From: Agreia sp. Leaf210
Lineage (GTDB): Bacteria > Actinomycetota > Actinomycetes > Actinomycetales > Microbacteriaceae
Length of the DNA: 64,000 nt
Reading direction: 5' to 3'
Assembly: GCF_001421485.1 (NCBI RefSeq)
Contig: NZ_LMKK01000001.1
Span: forward strand, 129,717 to 193,716
Shown here: in pieces, positions 55,279-64,000 of the stretch
Layout of the letters: each line of letters begins with the position of its first letter
Position numbering within the stretch: the stretch's first letter is position 1
Made by a program: the position numbers and the translations under genes
Notes under the pieces: model-generated
What the model was told of the DNA's origin: nothing
Seen by the model: only the letters and a program-made list of their open reading frames with translations
Database searches by the model: none

Positions 55279-56729
55279 GACAGCCTGATCTCGTCATCGG
55301 CGAGGGCCGCCACGAAGTCGGCGTCGTGCGTGACCGCCAGAATCGACTGGCCCTCGTCGAGCAGGTTGGCGAGCAGCGAGACGAGTTCGCTCCAGGTTCG
55401 CGAGTCCTGCCCGAAGGTGGGTTCGTCGAGTACGAGAAGCTGCGGTTTCGTGGCGAGCACGGTGGCCACCGACAGCCTGCGCTTCTCCCCGCCCGACAGC
55501 GTGAACGGATTCGCGAGAGCCAGGTGGTCGAGCCGTAGCCGCTCCAGCAGCCCGTCGACCCGCGCGTCGACGTCCCTGTCGCTCAGTTCGAGGGCCCGTG
55601 GCCCCACGGCCAGTTCGTCGCGCACCGTCGCCGCCAGAAACTGGTGCTCGGGGTCTTGGAACACCGTGCCGATGCGCGTCAGCAGGTCTTTCGATCGCCA
55701 GTCGATCGGCGACGTCGACTTCAGCTTGCGAGTCAGGGCAGGCGTGGCAGACACGACACCCTCCGCAGGGCGCAGGAGGCCGGCCAGGGTCAACGCGAGC
55801 GTCGACTTGCCGGCTCCGTTGGGTCCGACGATGGCCGTGGCCCTGCCCTCGTCGAGCGAGACCTCGATGTCGCCGGCGATGCGTGTGCCGCGCACGCGCG
55901 CGATCCCCAGGCCAGCGGCATCCAGGAGGCGATCGCCCGCCCCGACGACCCGTCGCTGGGCGACCGGGGGCGGGAACTCGGGGATCCACACGCCGGATGC
56001 GCTGAGCTCGGCGCCTCGGGCACGCAGCACGGCGTCGGGGTCTCCGTCGGCCAGCACTCCGCCACCGGGTGCCAGCACCACGACACGGTCGACGATGTCG
56101 CGCCAGACCTCGACGCGGTGCTCGATCACGATCAGCGTGGCCCCGGTCGTTGCGGCCACTCGGGCCACGGCGTCGCGCACCTCGGCGACCCCGTGCGGGT
56201 CGAGGTTCGCGGTGGGCTCGTCGAGCAGAATCAGTCCAGGCTGCATGGCGAGCACTCCCGCGAGCGCGAGTCGTTGCTTCTGGCCGCCGGACAGAGCCGA
56301 GGTCGGATGATCGAGGGGAAGGTCGAGCCCCACGGCGTCGAGGGCCCGCGCGACCCGGTGCCAGATCTCGTCGCGGGGCACGCCCAGGTTCTCGCACCCG
56401 AAGGCCACGTCGTCGCCCACGCGGGCGAGAATCACCTGGGAATCCGGGTCCTGCAGGACGAGCCCGGCCACGCCACGCGCGCTTGTCGCGTCGCGCCCCG
56501 CCACACGGAGTTCGCCTCGCTGCTCGCCCTCGTCGTCGCCCCCGATCACCCCGGCGAGAGCGTGCATCAGCGTGCTCTTGCCCGCGCCCGAGGCGCCGAG
56601 GAGCAAGACCCGCTGCCCCGGCTCGATGTCTAGGTCGAGCCCGTCGACAGCCCAGGCCTTGCGCGACGCGTGCCGCCAGCCCCAGCCGCGCGCCGAGACG
56701 GCGGCCGGCGGCTGGCGGTCGTGCGTCAT
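55275..56729 (-). CDS. ykoD: ECF transporter ATPase, two fused ABC domains (YkoD type)
   Basis: A 484-residue protein with two ABC nucleotide-binding domains in one chain. Walker A sites are LLLGASGAGKST (about 43-54) and AIVGPNGAGKST (about 292-303); signatures are LSGGQKQRLALAG and LSGGEKRRLSVAT; Walker B motifs are LILLDEPTANLD and LLVLDEPTFGQD. The fused form corresponds to YkoD of Bacillus rather than separate EcfA1/EcfA2. ATG at 56729 is taken as the start; the frame upstream is antisense to nothing known and unlike the family. It follows ykoE by 23 bases and overlaps ykoC by 4. Confidence 0.93.
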   Translation of the reverse strand: MTHDRQPPAAVSARGWGWRHASRKAWAVDGLDLDIEPGQRVLLLGASGAGKSTLMHALAGVIGGDDEGEQRGELRVAGRDATSARGVAGLVLQDPDSQVILARVGDDVAFGCENLGVPRDEIWHRVARALDAVGLDLPLDHPTSALSGGQKQRLALAGVLAMQPGLILLDEPTANLDPHGVAEVRDAVARVAATTGATLIVIEHRVEVWRDIVDRVVVLAPGGGVLADGDPDAVLRARGAELSASGVWIPEFPPPVAQRRVVGAGDRLLDAAGLGIARVRGTRIAGDIEVSLDEGRATAIVGPNGAGKSTLALTLAGLLRPAEGVVSATPALTRKLKSTSPIDWRSKDLLTRIGTVFQDPEHQFLAATVRDELAVGPRALELSDRDVDARVDGLLERLRLDHLALANPFTLSGGEKRRLSVATVLATKPQLLVLDEPTFGQDSRTWSELVSLLANLLDEGQSILAVTHDADFVAALADDEIRLS

Positions 56730-56752
56730 GGTCGCGATGGTCCGGATGCCCG

Positions 56753-57397
56753 TCAGACCCGCGCCGATACCTCTCGGCCCGAGGCGAATCGGCTGAGCGC
56801 CCCCGTGCGGGCGAGCCCGCGCGCCGCGAGCCACGAGAGGAGCCCCGCGAGCACGGCTCCTGAGACCAGCGAGCAGACGGTGTAGATGACGGCGAACTCG
56901 ACCTTGGCGCCGGGGTACCAGAGCACGAGGTCGTTGATCGCGAGGGCCAGCCCCGCGCCCATTCCCGAGAGGACCGCGACGTAGGCGCGCCAGTTCGCGT
57001 AGAGGAAGAGAGCGAACACGAGCTCGGCACCCAGACCCTGGACGAGTCCCGACACGAGGGTGAGTGCGGCCCACTGCGTTCCGACGATCGCGGAGACGAC
57101 GGCGGCGACGACCTCGGTGAAGAGGGCCGCGCCGGGCTTGCGGATGATGAGACCGCCGAGCACTCCGGCGAAGAGCCATCCGCCGCCGAGGAGAGCCTGG
57201 AGGCCCGGGAGCGCCGCTTCGAGCGGTGCGGACAGAGGGTTGTATGCCTGCCCCCAGAGCCAGAAGACGAGTCCGGCGGCGACGCCGATCACGCTGGCGA
57301 CGACGATGTCGACGACCCTCCAGCGGAAGCGGTTGCTGCGGCCCGCTCCGACCGCGGCGGTGGTGTCTGATTCTGAAGAGGTGGTTGAAGTGCGCAC
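56753..57397 (-). CDS. ykoE: ECF transporter substrate-binding (S) component, YkoE family
   Basis: A 214-residue polytopic membrane protein of the YkoE family, the substrate-specific subunit for thiamine or its pyrimidine precursor HMP. About six helices follow a Ser/Thr-rich N-terminus (about 1-22); PGLQALLGGGWLFAGVLGGL (about 64-83) and the NWRAYVAVLSGMGAG region are typical. A TPP riboswitch lies directly upstream, which fits the assignment. GTG at 57397 follows AAAGGG, a site that can be hidden in a hairpin. Confidence 0.93.
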   Translation of the reverse strand: MRTSTTSSESDTTAAVGAGRSNRFRWRVVDIVVASVIGVAAGLVFWLWGQAYNPLSAPLEAALPGLQALLGGGWLFAGVLGGLIIRKPGAALFTEVVAAVVSAIVGTQWAALTLVSGLVQGLGAELVFALFLYANWRAYVAVLSGMGAGLALAINDLVLWYPGAKVEFAVIYTVCSLVSGAVLAGLLSWLAARGLARTGALSRFASGREVSARV

Positions 57398-57402
57398 TGA
57401 AC

Positions 57403-57435
57403 GTGCCCTTTCGTCGTATGCGAATGTCAGGGCAC
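57403..57435 (-). promoter_or_regulatory. Hairpin that can hide the ykoE ribosome site
   Basis: On the minus strand GTGCCCT (57435-57429) pairs exactly with AGGGCAC (57409-57403), and the AAAGGG ribosome site lies in the second arm. It is a plausible expression platform of the TPP riboswitch, acting on translation. Inferred from the sequence only. Confidence 0.5.
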
Positions 57436-57477
57436 GGGTGGCGTCGCCGCAGATGTGCTGCGGACGACACCGTGAGA

Positions 57478-57566
57478 TGTCCTCCCTGCGCTGGCATGAT
57501 CCAGATCAGGTTCGACGGTCGAAGGTTGGAGAACCTTCCTCTCAGCCCGGCTCACCGGACTCCCGT
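57478..57566 (-). promoter_or_regulatory. TPP (thiamine pyrophosphate) riboswitch
   Basis: Read on the minus strand, ACGGGAG...CTGAGAGGAA and GAACCTGATCTGGATCATGCCAGCGCAGGGAGG are the conserved THI-element blocks, in the usual order and spacing with a variable hairpin between (AAGGTTCTCCAACCTT). It lies about 80 bases upstream of ykoE, and it should switch the ykoEDC-kinase operon off when thiamine pyrophosphate is plentiful. A TATACT -10-like element lies about 10 bases before it (57576-57581). Confidence 0.95.
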
Positions 57567-57589
57567 GTTGCGACTCAGTATAGAGCGGT

Positions 57590-57922
57590 CTACTTCTTCA
57601 GCGCGCGGATGATCCTGGCGAGAGCCTTGCCGCTGACCCACACAGCGGGGATGGACACCGCGAGGAGCGAGATGAGGTTGGGCTCGAACGCGACGCGCCC
57701 GTTCTCCTGCGTGACGTAGGCGCCAACGGGGATGGCTGCGCCTCCCCCTCCGCCGCCGGCAATACCGGACGTCGTCTCGTCTGAGCCGCTCCCTCCGAAA
57801 CCGAACCAGGTGATGGCGACGGGCACGAGAGTCTGGCCCTCGATCTCGACGGGATCGCCGTAGACGGCCCCCACTCCGAACGATCGAACGGTCTCTGCGA
57901 GCTTCACGGCGATGTTTGTCAT
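57590..57922 (-). CDS. GerW/YtfJ-type spore-protein-family protein
   Basis: A 110-residue protein. The start MTNIAVKLAETVRSFGVGAVYGDPVEIEGQTLVPVA is very like GerW/YtfJ proteins; the central Gly-rich loop (GGGGGGAA, about 56-63) and the following IPVGAYVTQENGRVAFEPN (about 64-82) are family marks. A hydrophobic C-terminus may hold the protein at the membrane. The organism probably does not form endospores, so its role here is unknown. It lies upstream of the TPP riboswitch on the same strand; ATG at 57922. Confidence 0.85.
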   Translation of the reverse strand: MTNIAVKLAETVRSFGVGAVYGDPVEIEGQTLVPVAITWFGFGGSGSDETTSGIAGGGGGGAAIPVGAYVTQENGRVAFEPNLISLLAVSIPAVWVSGKALARIIRALKK

Positions 57923-57987
57923 GGGGTCACGCTACCCGGCGCACATCTGTGCCGCCAGGGTCCCCCGGGGTGTGACACTCTGGGGGT

Positions 57988-58917
57988 GTGGACCTACGTA
58001 TCTTCACAGAACCGCAGCAAGGCGCCAGCTACGACGACCTGCTGGCCATCGCAACAGCCACCGAGAGGCTCGGCTTCGACGCATTCTTCCGCTCCGACCA
58101 TTACCTGCGCATGGGCGACGACCCGTTCGAAGGCCTTCCCGGACCGACGGATGCCTGGACATCGTTGGCAGGGCTCGCCCGGGAGACCTCGCGCATCAAG
58201 CTGGGAACCCTCGTCTCGAGTGTCACGTACCGCCACCCCGGCATCCTGGCCATCCAGGTCGCCCAGGTCGACGCCATGTCGGGTGGCCGCGTCGAACTCG
58301 GTCTCGGCACCGGCTGGTTCGAGCAGGAGCACCTCGCCTACGGAATCCCCTTTCCTGCCAAGCGCTTCGGCCTGCTCGAGGAGCAGCTCGAGATCATCAC
58401 GGGACTGTGGGGTACTCCGCTGGGCGAGACCTACTCGTTCGAAGGCGAGCACTACACACTCGTCGACTCCCCCGCGCTGCCCAAGCCCGTGCAGCATCCG
58501 TTCCCCGTGATCGTCGGCGGTTCGGGGCCGACTCGGACTCCGAAGATCGCGGCACGGTTCGCCACGGAGTTCAACGTGCCCTTCGCCGAGTTCGCGGACA
58601 TCCCGCTGCGCTTCCGCGCCGTGCGCGAGGCATGCGAGACGATCGGGCGCGAGCCGTCGGAGCTGGTCTACTCGGCCGCTCTCGTCGCCGCAGTCGGATC
58701 GAACACCGCGGAGTTCGAGCGCCGGGCCGCCGCGATCGGCCGCGAACCCGACGAGCTGCGCGAGCACGGTCTCGCGGGCTCCCCCGCCGAGGTCGTCGAT
58801 CGTATCGGCGCCCTCCGCGAAGACGGCGTCGAACGCCTCTACCTCCAGATTCTCGACATGCACGACCTCGACCACCTCGAACTCATCGCGGCCGAGGTCA
58901 TGTCCCAGCTCGACTGA
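57988..58917 (+). CDS. LLM-class F420-dependent oxidoreductase
   Basis: A 309-residue TIM-barrel flavin/F420 enzyme of the luciferase-like superfamily. FRSDHYLRMG (about 34-43), LGTLVSSVTYRHPGILAIQVAQVD (about 72-95) and GGRVELGLGTGWFEQEH (about 98-114) match the F420-dependent group found in mycobacteria and relatives, and IVGGSGPTRT marks the phosphate site. Substrate unknown. GTG at 57988 is used. It lies divergent from the GerW-like gene and 57 bases upstream of glgX. Confidence 0.92.
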   Translation: MDLRIFTEPQQGASYDDLLAIATATERLGFDAFFRSDHYLRMGDDPFEGLPGPTDAWTSLAGLARETSRIKLGTLVSSVTYRHPGILAIQVAQVDAMSGGRVELGLGTGWFEQEHLAYGIPFPAKRFGLLEEQLEIITGLWGTPLGETYSFEGEHYTLVDSPALPKPVQHPFPVIVGGSGPTRTPKIAARFATEFNVPFAEFADIPLRFRAVREACETIGREPSELVYSAALVAAVGSNTAEFERRAAAIGREPDELREHGLAGSPAEVVDRIGALREDGVERLYLQILDMHDLDHLELIAAEVMSQLD

Positions 58918-58974
58918 GCTTTCCCGCCCAGGCACTTCTGCTCGACCCGAATCACGATTTCACAGGAGACTTTT

Positions 58975-61176
<2,202 letters not shown>

Positions 61177-61185
61177 CGAGGACCC

Positions 61186-63534
61186 ATGCGAGAACCCCTC
61201 TCCACCTACCGACTCCAGATCTCGTCGTCGTTCACACTCGACGCGGCGGCTGAACTCATCGACTACCTCGCCGACCTCGGCGCCGACTGGGTGTACCTGT
61301 CGCCTATTCTCGAGGCCGAGCCCGGCAGCAACCACGGCTACGACGTGATCGACCACAGCCGTGTCGATCCCGAGCGCGGCGGGCCGGATGGGCTGGAACG
61401 GCTCTCCGAGGCAGCCCACGCGCGCGGCCTCGGCGTCCTGGTCGACATCGTGCCCAATCACGTGGGTGTGGCGACGGCCCCGCTCAGCGTGTGGTGGTGG
61501 GAGCTGCTGACGCACGGACGCGATTCCCGGCATGCCGAGGCCTTCGACGTGGACTGGGAGTTCGGCCACGGCAAGGTTCGCCTGCCCGTGCTGGGCGACG
61601 ACTCCCTCGACGCGCTCGAGCTCGCCACGGGTCCCGATGGGGCGAAGGAACTGCACTACTACGACAACCGATTCCCGGTCGCGCCGGGAACGGCCGACGA
61701 CGGCGCCGACGCGATCACCGTGCACTCGCGGCAGCACTACGAGCTCATGAACTGGCGGCGCGCCGATTCCGAATTGAACTACCGACGGTTCTTCGCCGTC
61801 ACGACCCTCGCCGGCGTCAAGGTCGAGGTGCCGTGGGTGTTCCAGGAGTCGCACGCCGAGATCGGGCGCTGGTTCGCCGACGGCCTGGCCGACGGGCTGC
61901 GGGTCGATCACCCCGATGGGCTCGCCGACCCCGAGGACTACCTCGAGCACCTCGCCGAGCTCACGGGCGGCGCCTACGTTCTCGTCGAGAAGATCCTCGA
62001 GGGTCGCGAGAAGCTGCCGCCCACCTGGAAGACGGCAGGCACGACCGGCTACGACGCGCTCGGCGACATCGATCGGGTGCTGGTGGATGCCTCGGGCGAG
62101 CAGTTCCTGAACGTCGCGTTGGGCCTCGGCGACGGCGAGAGCGCGCATGACAGCTGGACGACGTTGATCCACGACACGAAGCGCGGCATCGCCGACGGCA
62201 TCCTGCGGTCCGAGGTGCTGCGGATCCAGCGCGACCTCGACCGCGAAGACGCCCTGGCGGATGCTGCCTGGCGCGGCTCCCCCGCGATCGCGGACGCGAT
62301 CGCCGAGCTGCTCACCTGCTTCCCCGTCTACCGCTCCTACCTCCCGTCCGGTGTCGAGAAGCTCGAAGAGGCTCACCGCGCCGCTCTGGCAGCGCGGCCC
62401 GACCTCACCGCAGAACTCGATGTCGTCACGGCGGCCCTGTCGCACCCCAGCAACGCTGGCGCGATCCGTTTTCAGCAGACATCGGGCATGGTCATGGCCA
62501 AGGGCGTCGAGGACACGGCGTTCTATCGCTGGAACAGGCTCGTGTCGCTCAACGAGGTGGGCGGGGAGCCCGCCGAGTTCGCGATCGATGCCGGCGAATT
62601 CCACGCGCGCCAGTGGCAGCGCATGGCGTCGTTCCCCCGCACCATGACGACCCTCTCGACCCACGACACCAAGCGTGGCGAAGACGTCCGCGCTCGTATC
62701 GACGTGCTGAGCGAGCTGCCGCACACGTGGCTCGAGACGCTCGAGGGGCTGCGCGAATCCGCACCCATCGGCGACGAGGCCTTCGATTCTCTCCTCTGGC
62801 AGACCGCGATCGGCGCCTGGCCGATCGAGCGCGAGCGCTTGCACGCCTACGCAGAGAAGGCGTCTCGCGAAGCCGGCGCATCCACGACGTGGAACGCACC
62901 GGACGAGCAGTTCGAGGAGGCCCTGCATGCCGCGGTCGATGCCGCCTACGACGACCCGCGCACCCACGAGCTCGTCGAGGCGCTCGCCACTCGCATCCGG
63001 CCCGCGGGCTGGTCGAACTCGCTCGCCGCGAAGCTGATCCAGCTCACCATGGTGGGCGTTCCCGACGTGTACCAGGGCACCGAGCTCTGGGACAACTCCC
63101 TCGTCGACCCCGACAACCGTCGACCGGTCGACTTCGACGAGCGACGTCGGCTGCTCGAGATCCTCGACACGGGCGAGCTGCCGTCCGTCGACGAGACGGG
63201 CGCCGCAAAGCTGCTCGTCACGTCGCGCGCGCTTCGTCTTCGGCACGAGCATCCCGAGTTCTTCACGGGATACACCCCCGTCGAGGCGCACGGCGACGCA
63301 GCCAGCCATGTGATCGCCTTCGACAGGGGCGGCGCGATCACGATCGCGACGCGTCTTCCCTGGTCGCTCGCCCAGGCCGAGGGCTGGGGCTCGACCCAGA
63401 TCACCATCGAACGCGACAGCGTCGACGTCCTCACCGGACGCCGCATCGAGGCAGGCCCGGTGGCCGTGTCCGAGCTGCTCGCCGACCTTCCCGTCGCCCT
63501 CCTCGCCGCCGTCCGAGAGGATCTCTCCGAATGA
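61186..63534 (+). CDS. treY: Malto-oligosyltrehalose synthase TreY
   Basis: A 782-residue GH13 enzyme that converts the reducing end of malto-oligosaccharides to a trehalosyl unit. [20 protein letters not shown] (about 5-24) is the family N-terminus. VDIVPNHVG (about 87-95), the nucleophile Asp in [13 protein letters not shown] (about 238-250) and the later Glu in [10 protein letters not shown] match the family. Its product is split by TreZ. It overlaps treZ as ATGA. With GlgX, this route makes trehalose from glycogen without sugar phosphates. Confidence 0.97.
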   Translation: MREPLSTYRLQISSSFTLDAAAELIDYLADLGADWVYLSPILEAEPGSNHGYDVIDHSRVDPERGGPDGLERLSEAAHARGLGVLVDIVPNHVGVATAPLSVWWWELLTHGRDSRHAEAFDVDWEFGHGKVRLPVLGDDSLDALELATGPDGAKELHYYDNRFPVAPGTADDGADAITVHSRQHYELMNWRRADSELNYRRFFAVTTLAGVKVEVPWVFQESHAEIGRWFADGLADGLRVDHPDGLADPEDYLEHLAELTGGAYVLVEKILEGREKLPPTWKTAGTTGYDALGDIDRVLVDASGEQFLNVALGLGDGESAHDSWTTLIHDTKRGIADGILRSEVLRIQRDLDREDALADAAWRGSPAIADAIAELLTCFPVYRSYLPSGVEKLEEAHRAALAARPDLTAELDVVTAALSHPSNAGAIRFQQTSGMVMAKGVEDTAFYRWNRLVSLNEVGGEPAEFAIDAGEFHARQWQRMASFPRTMTTLSTHDTKRGEDVRARIDVLSELPHTWLETLEGLRESAPIGDEAFDSLLWQTAIGAWPIERERLHAYAEKASREAGASTTWNAPDEQFEEALHAAVDAAYDDPRTHELVEALATRIRPAGWSNSLAAKLIQLTMVGVPDVYQGTELWDNSLVDPDNRRPVDFDERRRLLEILDTGELPSVDETGAAKLLVTSRALRLRHEHPEFFTGYTPVEAHGDAASHVIAFDRGGAITIATRLPWSLAQAEGWGSTQITIERDSVDVLTGRRIEAGPVAVSELLADLPVALLAAVREDLSE

Positions 63535-64000
63535 CCGAACGTCTCCGATTCGATGTGTGGGCTCCTCACGCCCACCGTGTGCGCCTCGTCGTCGCGGGGA
63601 GCACGCTCGAGATGACCAGATCAGCCGACGACTGGTGGAGCGCCGGCCCGGCGACGCCGGAGGGCGAGGTCGACTACGGGTATATCGTCGACGACGCCGA
63701 CGGAAACTCGGTCGGCCCGATCCCCGATCCCCGCTCGCGTCGCCAACCCGAGGGCGTGCACGGACTCACCCGCACCGTCGACGCCGAATCGTACGTGTGG
63801 AACGACGACGATTGGGCCGGACGACAGCTCGCCGGCGGTGCCATCTACGAGCTGCATATCGGCACGTTCACACCCGAGGGCACGCTCGACTCGGCGATCG
63901 AGCGACTCGATCACCTCGTGTCACTCGGAATCGACTTCGTCGAGGTCATGCCGGTCAACGCCTTCAACGGCACGCACAACTGGGGCTATGACGGCGTTCT
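63531..64000 (+). CDS. treZ: Malto-oligosyltrehalose trehalohydrolase TreZ (3' part beyond the right edge)
   Basis: First 156 residues of TreZ, which releases trehalose from maltooligosyl-trehalose. The N-terminal domain [16 protein letters not shown] (about 5-20) has the CBM48-like fold, and the entry to the GH13 barrel is seen: [21 protein letters not shown] (about 102-122) and [11 protein letters not shown]...NWGYDG, where the family's characteristic HNWGYDG motif ends the window. ATG at 63531 overlaps the treY stop by 4 bases. Confidence 0.95.
   Translation, partial: MTERLRFDVWAPHAHRVRLVVAGSTLEMTRSADDWWSAGPATPEGEVDYGYIVDDADGNSVGPIPDPRSRRQPEGVHGLTRTVDAESYVWNDDDWAGRQLAGGAIYELHIGTFTPEGTLDSAIERLDHLVSLGIDFVEVMPVNAFNGTHNWGYDGV

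Noticed and set aside
56730-57497. Upstream extension of the fused ATPase to 740 residues
   Set aside because: It is a shadow frame of ykoE (same strand, other frame); the ABC homology starts at about 56729 and upstream translation is Arg-rich low complexity.

Overview
The window is about 64 kb of high-GC chromosomal DNA with dense, short-spaced genes. It most resembles an actinobacterium of the family Microbacteriaceae. The reasons are the DUF222/HNH endonuclease gene, the paired ClpP1/ClpP2 plus ClpX set next to trigger factor, an SCO7613-type giant membrane protein, an SCO4848-type small membrane protein, F420-type LLM oxidoreductase, many GTG starts and recurrent GGATGC codon pairs. Genus cannot be fixed from the sequence. 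No prophage, insertion sequence or CRISPR array is visible, and no stretch longer than about 300 bases lacks a gene or RNA.

Layout. 1-3.0 kb: minus-strand peptide ABC importer genes (permease, permease, lipoprotein binder) divergent from a TetR regulator. 3.6-7.0 kb: a RamB/ScfR-type regulator divergent from GTP-dependent PEP carboxykinase. 7.1-12.1 kb: valS, an acetyltransferase, then a coupled trio (lipoprotein, small acidic protein, siderophore-interacting flavoprotein with an apparent CTG start). 12.0-16.0 kb: a BenE-type transporter and clpX, clpP2, clpP1 on the minus strand, with a ClgR-like box upstream of clpP1. 16.1-19.5 kb: DUF445 membrane protein, a DUF559 nuclease-like gene flanked by three copies of a 58-bp palindromic repeat, and an aminoglycoside-phosphotransferase-like gene. 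19.5-21.4 kb: trigger factor, tRNA-Pro, tRNA-Gly.

21.4-30.9 kb: SCO7613-type membrane protein, a two-component system, dps with an IdeR-like box, PPK2, and a DUF222/HNH gene. 30.9-38.8 kb: amidohydrolase, PaiB-like protein, Nei-type glycosylase and rpiB (minus), then pepN, MscS and truncated hemoglobin. 38.8-47.9 kb: flavoprotein dehydrogenase, thioesterases, ettA, a lipoprotein, an ssb paralogue, aldo/keto reductase and two uncharacterised genes.

47.9-50.8 kb is the most interesting segment: a three-gene, translationally coupled minus-strand operon of an FMN_bind-type lipoprotein, an ApbE flavin transferase and an RnfD-like membrane domain fused to a ferredoxin reductase. Together these look like a membrane-to-surface electron transfer chain using covalent flavin, behind an 8-6-8 inverted repeat that resembles a redox MarR (RosR-type) operator. 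50.8-54.0 kb: tRNA-Arg, orn, tRNA-His, a small metallopeptidase, and a penicillin-binding-type carboxypeptidase homologue that has lost its catalytic Ser and KTG Lys. 54.0-57.6 kb: a TPP-riboswitch-controlled ECF transporter (YkoE, fused ATPases, YkoC) coupled to a small P-loop kinase. 57.6-64 kb: GerW-like protein, LLM oxidoreductase and a glgX-treY-treZ glycogen-to-trehalose operon running off the right edge.
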